This document shows, piece by piece, positions 19,393 to 31,599 of a DNA stretch of 64,000 bases. Numbering within the stretch: position 1 is the first letter of the stretch; each line of letters opens with the position of its first letter. This DNA comes from Isochrysis galbana (lineage: Eukaryota; Haptophyta; Isochrysidales; Isochrysidaceae). Location: the NCBI GenBank assembly GCA_018136815.1, contig CM030934.1:2681070-2745069 (forward strand), given 5' to 3'. The position numbers were made by a program, and so were the translations under genes. Under the pieces are notes generated by a model that was not told the DNA's origin, searched no databases, and saw only the letters and a program-made list of their open reading frames with translations.

Positions 19393-22300
19393 CGTTGCTG
19401 TACCCTTCACCCTTCTCGTCGGTGCAGCGCTCTCGCGGCTCCCGTGGCTCGACGCTCTCCACATAGCTATGATCGCTTTCGGTACGGCGTGCGCATGACG
19501 CCTGCTTATCCCTGTGGGCCAGCCTTTCGTGTCCACTCCACTCGGTGTTCGCACTAGCTCACTCTGACCATGCGCGTCGCAAGTTTTGTCCATCGAGACT
19601 GGATGCGGCCCACACATGAATGCTAGAGCGAGGCCACATATCGCATGCAGTCCAGGAAGACTGCAAGCCAGGCTGGCTTGAGAGATGAGTGCGCGGCGAG
19701 TCGCCGTCCGCCTTGCCCTAACCCCTAGTGACGATGACCGGTGGAGGGGATCCGTTGCGCTTGGTCTGGGAACCACCGCTGCCGATCGAAATTCGTGTGC
19801 AACCATAGCAGTCGTGGACGCGTGAGGGTGCATGAGTGCCAACAGTAGTATGCCTCTGCGGCCCCCAAAGTTTCGCTAGTCGATACTGACCTCCGCCATC
19901 CTCGGCCCCCTACGCATCACTTGCGGTCAGGCCTCTTCGTCACCTTAGCCATGCGTGAATCCCGTGAGCGCCGTCGGCTCCTCGCCCAGTCGCATGGGCG
20001 CGCAATTGCGTCGGACGTGGCCGAGCAGCTGCTGCGTCCGGAGGGGCTCTCTCCGCGTATGCGCGCCCTTCTGCAGGTGATGACGTCTGCCGCCCGCTAC
20101 ACTCGGCGTGCTCCTCGTCACTTAGTTGCCTGCAGCCATAGCGCCCCGCACGCCTTCGCAGAGTCCTCCGACCTCTCCTCCTCGTCCTTGCAGGAGGTCG
20201 ATGCTCGAACGTGGCTAGACACGACCCTCAAAGCCGTGTGGCGGCGGTATCATCCCGCAATGTCTCGCTGGCTGCGACAATATCTCGAGGTTTACTGCAC
20301 CGATGCGGTGAGGATCTCGGCTGCTTATGTCCGCGCCTTGGGTTGCTTCACGTTGCCATGCACATCCCACGAAGCTGTCGTTGGCTTGCCAGCCCTCCAC
20401 ATCTTCAACTGTGGGTCACGCTACCCTTGTTCCGTGCGGCTACGGACGTCACTGACCCCTGACACATCGCCTGCAGATCGCCAGCTCGCTACCGGGGTTC
20501 GTGCGGTCGATCACTTGGTCCAAGGTCGAACTCGGCGGCGTCGCACCCGCGGTGATGCGTTGTGTTCCTGTACGCGTGCTCGACCAGAACAGCATCGTGC
20601 TCGACCTTGAAATCGAGCACGTGTCCGAGCTGGTGCTAGGTGCGGCTCTTGCGCCAGACTCTTCTGCCCGAGTGGCTCGCCTACGGTATGGACTCTTGTC
20701 TCACATTGCTCGCTGGGCTCCGTATCCGTCGCTCAAGGTGCTGATGTGACCCTGAGGACTGGACTGGGAGTCGGCGTTAATTTGCCGTTCCAGCTCAAAG
20801 ACCTCCTCCTCTCGGGGACTCTACGGGTGCAGGTGTGAGCGCGTCTCACGCAAGGCATTAGGCCGCACGATGCCCAAAACCCTATGGTTAAGTGTGCCGA
20901 ATTCACAGCGCCCCCGGCTTGCCCGTACACACAGATCGGTCTTGTCGACCGCAGGCCCTTCGCAGGGACCATCTCCTTCTCCTTTGTGCAGCAGCCCACC
21001 TTCGACTTTTCTCTATCGCTAGTGAGGGCCGTGGACCTTGCGCAGGTGGGCCTCTTGAACCAAGTTTGCGCAGCTAGTTCTTTTGGCAGCTCACACCGGG
21101 GTCTGCGTTGTCGTGGATGCTCATGCGGTCCTTGACCCCTCCCCCCCCCGCTCTCCCCCGTGGTGTGTACGCTGCGCCGGGATGCAACACCGATCACCGG
21201 GAGGCTCCCTGCACCGCGCTGTTAGGCTCCACTCCTGGGCGCAGCTCTCCGAGCGGCGCTGCATGACGCCCTCGCCTCGCACATGACATGGCCCAACAAA
21301 ATGGTACGCACCACACGTTGCCACTCTCGGGGTCAAACGATGTCAGGCCCAGGGTCGAGTTACACTTCACGCACACAGTGGTGGATATGCAATTACACGC
21401 GGGCTCTAGGATGAAGCTCCGCGCTGCACGATCAAGCGCATCAACTCTCGACGCTTGTCCATAGGTCCTCCCTCTCGACGAGTGGCTCCATCCACTGGAC
21501 GCGACGCCTAGAGTTGCCGCGGGCGTGCTGCGTGTTCGCGTCTTATGTGCTCAACGCCTCCCAGCAGCTGACCTCACTGGCTACTCCAACCCCTTTGTGA
21601 TTCTCTCCATTGGCGGTGCGCAAATCCCCCGTGTCCACTGGCCTTCTATGCCTCTGCCGATGCGTCATGTCACCCACGCTAACGCGTTCGCGCACACGGC
21701 ATGGCGATGCGCGCCGGCTACTCATTTTGCCGTAGCGCGCTAGGCGTGTCGAGCGAGCACACCGGTGCTAGATCGACGACATGCCTCGCCGCTATGAAGC
21801 CCACCCGCTCTGACATCATGCCTGGCGCCGATGTACTGCAGATCAACGTGCCAAGTCGGCCGTGCGTCATCAGACGTTGCAGCCCGTCTGGAACGACGAG
21901 TTCTGCATGCTCGTTCCGGACAGGCGCGCCTCCATGCTGCGACTGCAGGTGCTCGACTTTAACCCCACCAAGGTGCGCCGTGGCCGACACCCGAGGCACG
22001 AAATCTCGTCCATCGGGAGTCTCCGGGTCCTTGTCTTCGCACTTTGCGCCTCGGCTTGCCCCTCGGGTTCTGGGGACTGCGCTTCACTACTCAACCCGCT
22101 TGGCTAGCGCAAATCACCGTATGGCCCGGCGCGTACAGGTGCATGACCTTTTGGGAACCGCCGAGCTGCGGATGTCAGACGTGCACAATATTCCGCGCAC
22201 TGCATGGCTACGACTCGAAATGCCGCGAAATTCCAAACAAGCCGAATGGCTCGTCACGTGCTCGGGCAAGTCATATGACAAGGCGACCGACGCCGCACGG

Positions 22301-25300
22301 TGAGCACGGCTGCCTCATGCGGATCACTTGTCGGGCGGACTCGTCCTTGTGCGATGGACGAGTCTCGTGCGCCCGCAAACTGACCCAGGGTTCTCTTTGG
22401 ACCATGCGCCGGCACAGGATCGCGGTTCAAGTAGTCTACGCGCCCCTCTCACCTTTTGAAACGCCCAATACCGAAGCGTCCAAGCATGCGGCTTCAGCCG
22501 AGCAAGGAGACACACCCAGCACGAGTGCTTGTCACGGCTTAGCTCATCCCGAACCAACCGCTTCCCCGTTGCTACCCACTTCAAATGGAGCCCGACCGGC
22601 GCTATCTCAGCGGGCGGCACCATCTATGTGCGGCTCCCCCGGCGTTGCGAGTGCGGCTTTTGCGGCCGTGGCCTCGGGCGATGCCACGGTACGCGAGCAC
22701 AACCAATCCGCTGGCTTTGCCCTGGCGCCGCATATGGAGATCCAGCGGCATCGCTCGGCCCGTTGCAATGGAAAAGTGGAAGCACCCTTGGCGACTTCGC
22801 TCTGGTTCTCCAACGGCATCAATGCGCGCGCTTATCACGCGGCTGATACGGCGTGCCACGCTGATCAGTCATCTGCGGGCGCCCCGTCTAGCCGAGTCGA
22901 CGCGTGCAATGCCCCCATAGAGGCCAACAGCAACAATGACAACGAGTGCGCCGTCATTGGTGCGGGCGTGCCGAAGGTCGGTTGGTGGGGTACCATGATG
23001 GCCACAAAGCGTAGCACATATCACTCACATAGTCGGAGTGGGGTTGCGTCGGCCAAGCCCATGTGCAACGACGCGATGAATAGCGCGGCTCCTCCCATTG
23101 TCTCGGCACAAAGCTCCGGTGTTACTTGCAACGGAAAGCTGCCAGACGCAGGCTCCGTACAAGCACGCCCCATGCCACCCGAGGATCCGATTGCATCCGA
23201 ATTAGGCATGACGCCGGAGAGGTGGGCCGAGCTATACGAGAACGGGTCAATCGTGCTCAAGGTGAGAGCAGCGAGTCGCGCCGCCGCGCATCTACGCATG
23301 CTCACCTTCGGCGCCACGTGATGCCTCCGGGAAATCGACGTCTTGGGCCCTTTTGGAAAGCTCACATATAGCACTACTCCATTCGCCGTTGCCTACCTTG
23401 TTTGGTGTAGTCGGGCATACTGCTCAAGTCTAATCGTCGCCACAACAATTATCGCGAGCGATGGGCCGAACTTGAACTTTCCATCGAGAACGACCATACG
23501 AGACCTGGCGCATCAACAGCCCGTTCCTCCTCGACGCTCTCCGCGCAACTCAGGTCGGGCGACTTGCGCGTTGTTCGCACGCGTTCTGGCTCGACAATTG
23601 CGACAAGCCTCGCCTCCGCGCGCTTTGAACTGCCATTGCTTCTTGTGCTCCCAGTGTACCAAGTCCCTTGCTCATTGATCCCCAACCCACATTTGCGAAT
23701 GCCGAAATTCACGCGTGTAGGTACTATAAGCTTGAAATGCCATCCGGTGGCTGGAATCCCCTGCGCGGTGTCTTCGCGGCCGTGGACTCAGCACTCGATT
23801 TCATGACACTTTCGGCGCTTGCTTCTGCTCCAGCTCTTTCACGAGAAACAGCAGAGCAATTCGGCAGAAGGTGGGTGGGCGTGTGAACATGGATTGGATT
23901 ACAGCGCACTCTACGAGGGCAGGCTGTGGCTATGATGCCCCGGGAAAATTGCAGGCGGGCGTGGCGAGCATGCCCGCATCCTTGTTGCACATTCCCGTTC
24001 TACTTCAGCTTTTTCACGATGGAACCTAACCCGCAGATGCCAAGGAACGATCCGTATTGAGGAGGGTGATCATGTGACGGAGGGGCCGTGGCAGCGCTCC
24101 TTCCTTTGTGCTGCCCCACAGGTGCGAGCCGGTTGGGAACTTTCGGCCTTGGATTCACTGCATGTGCACTAATGCTGAAAGACCGTCATTTGCACTCAAC
24201 CACTTTTTGACATTCAACATTGGCAGGTGGTGTGCGTACGCAAGCCCGGTCGGCTTTGGTATCTGCGTGCCACAGGCGGCCGCGAGGGCCGCTCATGGCT
24301 AAAAGCGCTCCATCTTTCGCGTGAGCTCGTGGCGGGCAACGCGCAGCGCGAGCGGCTGCTTGCGGCAGCTCGTCAGCAGTTTGAGGCGCGGGCTTCGGCA
24401 CAGAACTCTGAATCAACCCATGGACCAGCCGGTTGCCGAGCGGATCGACTGGGTATGGTCGGCAGCGCTAGCGCCGCGGGCGCGCTCCACCAGCGAGCTG
24501 CGCTTTCTACTGGCACGACCTGCCAAGGTCCAGGTAGAGACTTGGCTTCCGCCACGACCTTGGTCGTTGGGGCGTACGACGGTCGAGCTCATGAGCCGGT
24601 GGGCACCCTGATCGACGCTGAATCACTTGGGGGCACGGCGGTGGCAGGCATGGTGAGCTAGCATTTGCGCTACCAACCACAACCACTTGACGCAATGATG
24701 TTCGTTGTCGAGCGATGCACCGCGCGGGCGATTCGGGCGGCGGAACTGACGTTGAAATGGGCCTATCCAGGTGGCTGGGGTCGTTCTTGTTGTTGAACTT
24801 CTTGAAGCCCGTGCCCTTGACTCGCCTGATCCGATTGGTGGATGTAATCCGTACGCTGTGATCGAAATCGGACCGCATCAGGTCCGTCCGGCCACCAACC
24901 TACGCGACCAAAACTTTGAGCACCGGTCGCACAATGTTCTCATGAGTTGCCACGCCTTCCCACCTGCACGGGGGTGGGCGCCGTATTTTGATTAGGAGCC
25001 TACGCGAGGCCTACATTCGCTGACACTTTCGAACCAATCGGCAGGTCCTGTCCGAACCATTGTACGACACCACCGAGCCGCAGTGGGGGAGGTCTTGGCA
25101 GATGTGGGGAGGCGCACGAGATGCACGATATGCCCACTTATGCGGAGGTTTCTGCTACGATGATGGAGTACTGACGGTGTGCACAGCCGTCGCGTGGGGT
25201 GAAGCACTATTTGCATGGCCGTGACTTCTTCATGTTTGCCTCAGGTTCGCCTCATGTCAGAACGGCGTAGCGGAGGTGTCGATGCACTTGGCATTGCCAG

Positions 25301-25880
25301 AATGACCTTGTCAAGTGTCTTTGAAGGGCCTTCCGACATGTGGATACCCTTGGACCTAGTCTCCACGGGCGAGGTGTGCGGCGCAAGTATGCACGCCTTC
25401 GTCTGGATTGCTCATGCTCTCCTAGCTAGATGTTGTCGGTCGTAATCGTGCTACCGGTCCTTAGTATGGGTCCCAACCCTGCCGGAGGGAAAGCGAGTGC
25501 TACCATGTTGTCACGTTATGGCGCCTACGCTTACTTACCCGAGCGCTCCCCGCTCGCTACTCGGCCAGGTGCGTTTACGTGTCACACCTTACAACGCTTG
25601 CCTGCCTTCGCTCGGTGGGATTCCTACTTCTTTTTCCGCAGACTTGTTACTTGATGGCCCACAACCACGTCGAGCTGCCCTTGGGCTCCCACCACGGTCT
25701 AGGCACGAAGCCCAGGTGGAATTGTTGAAACCTGAGGGGCGGGTCGGTGTCGGCAGTCCCCCGATGCCTTCGGCGGGGACACATGGCCGTCTCCATTCGA
25801 TGCCATCGCGACAGCACACGGCCCAGCTCGAGCTAGAGCTTCTAGGCGCTGCTTCAAGGTGTGCGCCTTCTCTAAAATAG
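19393..25880 (+). CDS. extended-synaptotagmin/tricalbin-like protein: TM, SMP, C2, PH, C2 (5' end incomplete)
   Basis: Lipid-transfer tether at ER-membrane contacts, by homology. Exons: 19393-19481, 19949-20076, 20194-20289, 20477-20639, 20738-20832, 20935-21045, 21226-21303, 21465-21615, 21842-21972, 22139-22299, 22418-23261, 23429-23553, 23721-23870, 24037-24121, 24227-24598, 24771-24881, 25045-25176, 25245-25373, 25569-25880. All introns are GT-AG and all phases close. Exon 1 encodes a hydrophobic segment (VAVPFTLLVGAAL...IAMIAF). Numbering from the Met codon at 19951: SMP about 43-223 (ARTWLDTTLKAVW, LPGFVRSITWSKVELGG, GTISFSFVQQPTFDFSL); C2A from about 235 (GVLRVRVLCAQRLPAADL, TLQPVWNDEF); a Ser/Ala-rich linker; PH about 645-808 (RERWAELEL, LRYYKLEM, GTIRIEEG, RLWYLRATGGREGRSWLKAL); C2B about 898-1020 (GVVLVVELLEARALDS, DALGIARMTL, DMWIPLD). 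Total 1,123 residues from that Met, plus the N-terminal exon. The PH insertion is unusual. The first exon and C-terminus are least certain. Confidence 0.85.
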
Positions 25881-26526
25881 ACTGTTGGCCGAATGCCGAC
25901 TGCCTCTCTTGAAGCGCCCATGTGCTTCAGCGTATGTGGGGGCTTGACGTGTTGTAGGATCAGTATGCCGTGCCGTTGCGCAGTTTGAACGAGTACTATC
26001 TCTTTCACGTTAAAGGTGGTCTACCCTTTCGCTTACCTGCCTCTCCCAATATTCAGGCGCGGACGCCTTGCTGGAGATATTAATTCTCGCTGCCTCCCAA
26101 CGAGCACCCGTTGCACCACGTCAAGCGGAGGGTCGGGGCGAGTGCCAACCGACTAGCACTTTTCGCTTAGGACACACACGTAAATATAATGGTGCGTTTT
26201 GCGGACCCGAAGCTGAATACCGACACATTTAGGATCTTGCGCCCCCTCCCCCCGCCCTTGCAGCTCCCACTCTTTCAACATAACTGCTCGCACGGCGGCG
26301 GCACTCTTGGCTGCGACCGCGCTAGAGGTGGGGGAGGCTGGGGTAAAAAAAATTCTTGTTGATCCGGAGGCCCAAATTTTTTATCGTGGGACTAGGGGAA
26401 GTTTTCCCCTCGTCTCTCCTGCTCTAATCCGAATCCGAGGCAGAGCGAGCTGGCGCCCGACCCGCTTGACAAGCCGACCTTCGCCGCGCTCCAGCGAGAG
26501 CACGGCGGCGGTCAGCCCTAGCCCTG
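25881..26526. other. intergenic, no gene recognised
   Basis: Downstream of the SMP/C2 gene; no coding frame or repeat is recognised. The segment 26340-26420 has an A-run followed by TTCTTG and could be a degraded retroposon tail. Confidence 0.4.
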
Positions 26527-26625
26527 TCACTCACGCTTTTTAACCACTATTTTCCACCCCTCCTGGGTGTTCAAGGATTCCCCAGGGACCCCCCTTACCT
26601 GCCCCCCCAGACCCCCCCCCCCCGG
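26527..26625 (+). repeat. dispersed repeat, copy 1
   Basis: About 100 bp (CACTCACGCTTTTTAACCAC then TATTTTCCACCCCTCCTGGG) that recur on the minus strand at 42965-42870, with conserved CCAAGGATTCC / TCAAGGATTCC further in. Family unknown; both copies sit beside other element debris. Confidence 0.6.
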
Positions 26626-26696
26626 TCATGAATCTGTTGATAGTGGTGATCATGTGTGTGGACATGTGGACGGAAGTGATAGTAGTGATGCGAGTG

Positions 26697-27517
26697 CTAC
26701 TCTACTACTTCTTCTAGGAAAAGATCAATAATGGTGGATAGAGCCTCGCAGAATGCATCCATCCCCTCGTAGCCAATATTGTTGTCCCACAGTATGAGGT
26801 GCTCGAGAATGGGTAAGGCCATCTTGGATAGGGCCTTGGCAAAGACCTTCACGCCTTCGTTACGTACATTGTTTCTCCTCAAGTTGAGCGCCTACCGCAC
26901 GTGAGGAAAAGGAAATGAGAAGGGCAGAGAGGGGAGGGGAAGGGATATCAAGGGTAAAGCATTTTTACCATTAATCTACCCATCGCCCCCTAGGATAAAG
27001 CCTCGGAAAATGACCTCATTCCTTCGTAGCCAATGCTGTTGTAATTGAGATCCAGATGAACAAGATTGTTCAGTGCTCCCTTTGATAAAACCTCGCCAAT
27101 CTGGTTATAACCAAGCATGAGATTCCTCAAGGGCCTGTTGGGAAGGGCCTTTGCAGATACCATCCATCCCCTTGTCACCAATGTCGTTTTTACTGAGATC
27201 AAGCGTGAGGAGATTGTACAAGGCCCCCTCGTTGCATGTGGCCTCTGCCAATGCTCAATCAATGCGTTCATCCCTTGTGCGGACCAATATTCTTTCCACC
27301 GAGATTGAGATTCACGAGCTCCTTCAAGGCCCCTTGCAACACAAAGTTGTTCTGGGGGCGGGTGGCTCAAGCGCGTGCTTGTGCTTGACTCGTATTGACT
27401 CGTTGACTCAGGGTATAGAGTCGGAATCTCGGAGGGACTCGATGGGGAACGCGGAGGGTCTCGATACTCGATAGGACTCGACGAAGTTGCTACTACAAAA
27501 CACTCACGAGACACCAA
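26697..27517 (-). pseudogene. remnant of a leucine-rich-repeat (RI type) gene
   Basis: On the minus strand two blocks encode LRRs of the ribonuclease-inhibitor type: about 27190-26998 (RPLRNLMLGYNQIG, LVHLDLNYNSIGYEG) and about 26890-26760 (LNLRRNNVRNEG, LEHLILWDNNIGYEG). Between them is about 100 bases of CT-rich sequence with a good acceptor (GCGGTAG) but no clear GT donor in the right phase: the first block runs EALS then stop. Further upstream only scattered frames remain. The repeat unit is not close to the GC-rich LRRs of the 13631-16093 gene, and the codons are AT-richer. I read it as a decayed gene or a 3' fragment; an expressed gene with an odd splice site cannot be excluded. Confidence 0.5.
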
Positions 27518-27550
27518 AAACCAACTACGCCTTGACCCTGGCCTCCGGAA

Positions 27551-28035
27551 TCAAACGATGAATGAACACTCCGGAATCAAACGATCCGGGATAACTACCG
27601 ACCAAGAATCTACTACTACGTCGCTTCTGTCCTTTCTAATGGCTACCGCCACTCCGCTCCCGGGGTCACCCCTGGGTGCGGGAGATTGGAACCAGTCCCA
27701 ACCTAGGGACCGGGCCAGGTTGCGCACCCTTAGGTGCCAACCGTCGCTGTAGTAATGCAGTTCTTGCGCGTAAAGAATGTGGATTCCTCCCAATCTCGCT
27801 TGCGCTAGAGTAGATGCTAACTTGTGCTTAGCTCCATTCAAATTGTATGTTGCAATCTTAACTTCGTTACTACTCACCATGACGGTATAAGCAGCTGACA
27901 CCGTTTACACAGTACCCTGGATACGCTTTATTAGGTTTGAGATTGCATTTTACCATACAAATTTGCTTGCCCGTCTTGGGATCTTTCGCCCAACATCCTG
28001 GGATGTCGTGGCTAGATGAGCATTGAACGACTTGC
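27551..28035 (-). mobile_element. LINE family A fragment (ORF1 end, ORF2 start)
   Basis: On the minus strand this encodes the last CCCH finger of ORF1, the same 11-base ORF1/ORF2 overlap as at 2746 (here ATGGTGAGTAG) and the first hundred or so residues of the endonuclease (EVKIATYNLNGAKHKLAS, YAQELHYYSDGWHLRV, GSGVAVAIRKDRSD). It breaks off near 27590. A 17-base string (CTCCGGAATCAAACGAT) occurs twice, 27 bases apart, at the break. Confidence 0.8.
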
Positions 28036-30210
28036 CTGACGGATCCGAGGTTACCACTGCCTCGGATGGGAACGGAGGGAACGGAAGGGAAGCGGCGAGA
28101 GGCGCGGCGGAAGTTGGGCAGTGGCCAATGACGGGCTGGACCACCTCCTCAGCAGAGAAAGGCGGGAGGACGGGCTTGGGCGAGGGCGAGCGCGACGACG
28201 GAGCGGACATGGCTGGGCGGATCGAGATGGATAGGCTGGGGCTGAGGGATTGGAGAGGTTTGGTATTGAGGTAGTGTTGAGAACGAGGGACGAGAACGGG
28301 AACGAGAACGAGGACGAGAGCGACGAACGAAGAACGACAGACGACAGACGGCTAGAGGCCGATGGACCGACGAGATGACACTACACTCACATCAACACTC
28401 TCCACACTAACGTATCCCTATCACGGAACGCACAGGAACCCGCTGGCAGATCGAACAAGGAAGAGAATGCCGACAAGAGAGCGACGGGGCGACGGACGAT
28501 CCGACGGGGCGACAGTTACGCACAGGAATAAGGAGGGAATCTTTCGAAAACCCTTAAGTGATTTGATGAAGACCGAAGTAAAATAGCGCCACGATATAAT
28601 CCAACGGCCAACACCTGAGGGGGAATCAGGGTCACACATGGGGGCGGTTCCTTGCACCGGCGATACCTGATCGCGCGACTTAGCCTAAAACGCGAGGAGC
28701 ACGCAAGGAGGTAAGCCAGGTGAGGGGCAAGCAGGCGACAAAGGAGGCGATAAAGGAGGCGAGGGCAACAAGGGCGAATGGACGAATGTAGGACACAACG
28801 ACGGTGACTCGTGGCTAGCCTGCGAGGAGGGAACGCAAAACAACTTCTAAAACAAAAAGGTCGATCGCGGATGCGACACCCCCTTGCTAGAATCGAGCTT
28901 CCATGCGAGAGAACAATGAATGAGCGAAACAAAACCACGCAAGGGAGGAGCAAAGACGAAACAGCTAAACGAAAGGGCAGCCACACCCGTCCGGACGGTT
29001 AGGTGTCGAGAGCGAACGCGTCGATGTGACGAGCCAGCAGGCGGCGCACGCGCGCCTTCTGCTCCGGCTTCAGCTGGTCGTCGGGGTCGAGTGGGATCGA
29101 GTCGAGTAGTGTGCGCTGCGCGTCGGTGAGCAAGGACTCGGGGTCGTTGTCATCGGTAGTGAGAGAGCGGTTAGCCTCGTGTAGAACGTACTCCACATGA
29201 GCCGAAGCTACCGGAGAGTAAGCGGGTAGCGTGACCGGGCGAGCAGAGGCCAGGATCCAGACGGTGACCAAGACCTCCCCTTCGTCGCTAGGGGTCTCGA
29301 CACTCGTAGCTACGAGGGGGGGAGAGTCAAGGCCGTCACGAGACGGGAGGCGATCGACGAGCACGGCGGAGTCCGGGTGCGACTCACGCAGCTCGAGAGG
29401 AATGCGCACAGCGAAGGTGCCCTTCGACTTGGCCGGAACAGTCACCGGCTCCTGGGTGTAGAGAGCGAAATCCTTCGAGGCGGTGGGCTGAGCGGTGGGA
29501 GCGGCGAAAAGCGGCTCCACCGCCACCGTCGTCGACGGGGGAGGAGGGATAGGATCTTTGGAGAAGTCCAGCCTGGGCGGCGGCTCAAGATCGGGGTCGA
29601 GAAGCGGCAACGGAGCCTCCGCACTCGAGTGCGTGTCCGACGCACTGGAGCGTGTCAACTGGGAGTCGGATTGCGGTTCGTCGGCGGCGACGTCCACCGT
29701 AGCGGCGAGAAAAGGCGCGGTGGTGGGAAGATTTGGTTGGTATCGCTCTGTTAGGCCGGGGGCGACTCAGCAACGGCGACCGATGCGAGAGTCCCCGCGC
29801 GGGTTCGGGGGCGAGCATGGACGAGCGCCCATCGTGCCATTCGCGACGGCTACCGCTTATGGCGCCGCGGCCACGCTTGTCGCGGCGAGCCTTCCGCCGT
29901 TTCCGCGAGGACGTCGAAGAATCACTCGAATCCGATTCGCTGGTTGTCGACCGATCAGAAGAGCACGGCTCCGACGAGTCCTCCGAGGTCGAGGACGAGC
30001 TTGAGGAGTAGTGGCGCCGGCGGCGGCGCTCCTTCTTAGCCTTATGGGCCTTCTTTCTTTCTGGAGGGGCTGGTGCCGGCGGCAGAGGCGGCGGGGGGTA
30101 GGTCCCTCCCGTATTCTCGAGTGGAGTACCCGGGGGGTAGCGGGCAGGCTCCTGGCGGCCATTGGCCGACGGTGGGGCCCTTTCGCGCTCGACGGCCGGG
30201 TCCGCCCGCT
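28036..30210 (-). mobile_element. fossil LTR-element pieces lodged in a LINE
   Basis: Reading along the minus strand: a gag-like C-terminal region rich in Arg/Ser (about 30210-29750); a piece of the pol linker between protease and reverse transcriptase (29697-28999, aligning with 62800-63260: VDRLPSRDGLDSPPLV, then LLARHIDAFAL); a G-rich polypurine-like string; an LTR (28878-28267); a short leader; and the beginning of gag (from about 28210). Both flanks are LINE ORF1, so the LTR-element sequence sits inside a LINE, or the two were joined by recombination. Ty3/gypsy family, clearly broken, with most of pol missing. Old by eye. Confidence 0.7.
28267..28878 (-). mobile_element. LTR of the Ty3/gypsy-like element, copy 3
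   Basis: Minus-strand segment of about 612 bp that begins TGTCGCATCCGCGATCGACC and ends CTCAACACTACCTCA, followed by ATACCAAACC as at 38126. It is preceded by TCTAGCAAGGGGG, a polypurine-tract-like string also present before the 37525 copy. The ends and length match the other LTRs, but the interior is well diverged. Confidence 0.7.
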
Positions 30211-30740
30211 TGCGCGAGGGTAGCGTGGGTTGTTGGGTGGGTTGAGGTGGGGCTTGCTGCTTGCTGCTTCTGTGTTGGCTGCTGTGCCATGGGTCCAGCC
30301 GCTTCGGCGTACGATTTCTGTTGAGTGTTCTTTGAGATGTTGGAGGCCGAAAAGGCCCCCAAGATTGATTGTTGTGTGAAGTGCCCGCCCACGAGGGGTG
30401 CACTGATGGTAGGAGTTGCCACCATGGGGGTGACAGCAGTGCTGTCACCCACCATGGGGAGTCCTTGTTGGGGTGGCAGGGCGGCAGTGGCAGGAGGCAG
30501 GGTCAGAGACTGGCCCTGCTGGTCTGCAGGGAACAAGACTCTGCCTGTTCCCTGCATCTGGTGGTGTTGGGGAGGCGAGGGCGGGAGGATCATGTCGACG
30601 TCGCTGTCTGTGAGGGGGGCAGCCTGCGAGCGCTTCGGCTCCGGCGGCTTGGGGCGGCCCCGGTGGGGCGTCGTGGCGGCGGGGGGCTGGGAGGTGGGAG
30701 CGGTCGGCGCGCGCTCCATCGCTGAAACTATAACGATAGT
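30211..30740 (-). mobile_element. LINE family A 5' end (leader and ORF1 N-terminus)
   Basis: On the minus strand ORF1 starts at 30719 (MERAPTAPTSQPPAATTPHR) and aligns with 1104 onward to about the PSRKRADP motif, where LTR-element sequence takes over. The leader AACTATCGTTATAGTTTCAG lies immediately upstream. The other half of this LINE is at 27551-28035. Confidence 0.8.
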
Positions 30741-31190
30741 TTTTGGGAAGACAGGCACAGAGAGGGTGCTCCCGGGCGAGCGCGCCAGAAACACAAGACG
30801 GAAACATGAAAGGGGCGACGGGAAAAAAGAACACGGGAAACTCTAGGAACAGAGGGAAAAACTAATGGAACGAAGGGGAGAGCCGGGCTTCGGAGGGGGG
30901 AAGCGAGGGGCGAGCGCGGGGGAACTCCGAGCCTCGTGGGCCGAGGGAACAAAAGGAACCGCTGGGGTTGCATGGAAGGAGGAAAGGAAGGGATCCCGGT
31001 TGGAGCTGCATGCGAGGGGACCGCGAGAGAGGGGCGGAAGGAGAGGGAGAGACACGCTCTAAGAATAGAGTGTGTCGGGGACGCTCCCCCTTGCATGTGA
31101 GGGGGCGCGCTCTAAGAATAGAGCGTGCCGCGTGGGGTGTTCCCCTTACCCGCAACAGCGCCCAAGTAAAACTTAGTTGCTACTGACAGG
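30741..31190. repeat. unclassified repeat with three stem-loops
   Basis: GA-rich on the plus strand and similar in texture to 12700-13050. At 31051-31076 lies an 11-bp stem with loop AGAA (arms GACACGCTCTA and TAGAGTGTGTC), at 31083-31106 a G/C hairpin, and at 31105-31128 a second copy of the first hairpin (arms GCGCGCTCTA and TAGAGCGTGC). Differences between the two copies are at positions still able to pair. It may be part of an LTR or a UTR of an unidentified element. Confidence 0.5.
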
Positions 31191-31599
31191 GGGAGGGAGG
31201 GGTCGAATAGCACCAATTCTCGGCGGTCGATTTCGTGGCGGCAGGTGGCCCCCTAGGAGGTTTTCATTGGGCATCGCGCCGCGGTCAAAAAATTGTTGCC
31301 CAACCCTTATTAATACTTCTAGTAAAAAAGCCCCAATTTGACCGCCCGACCCCGATCAATAGGCATTCGTACTTGGAGGCCTTCCAGCATAACATCACAT
31401 TATTCAAAACTTAAGGTAGGGTAGCACACTTCCACGGATGGACGTTGCAACGGCGGCGGCGGGCAGGTACGGGGGAGGGCTAGCAAGCACCAAGTCAAGC
31501 ATCGTATGACAAACCTCAACCGAGAACGTTGAGGAAGAACTCAAGTAGCAACAACTAAGGGAGATAGAGGGAGATATATCCAGGCGTCGTGTAATGGAC
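31191..31599. other. intergenic, 3' flank of the receptor gene
   Basis: No gene seen. It presumably carries the 3' UTR of the minus-strand gene that ends at 31600. The segment at 31240-31350 is AT-richer than its surroundings and has no recognised repeat. Confidence 0.5.

Noticed and set aside
26697-27517. A functional LRR gene on the minus strand
   Set aside because: The two LRR blocks cannot be joined with a standard donor in the right phase and no start region is evident, so it is listed as a remnant.
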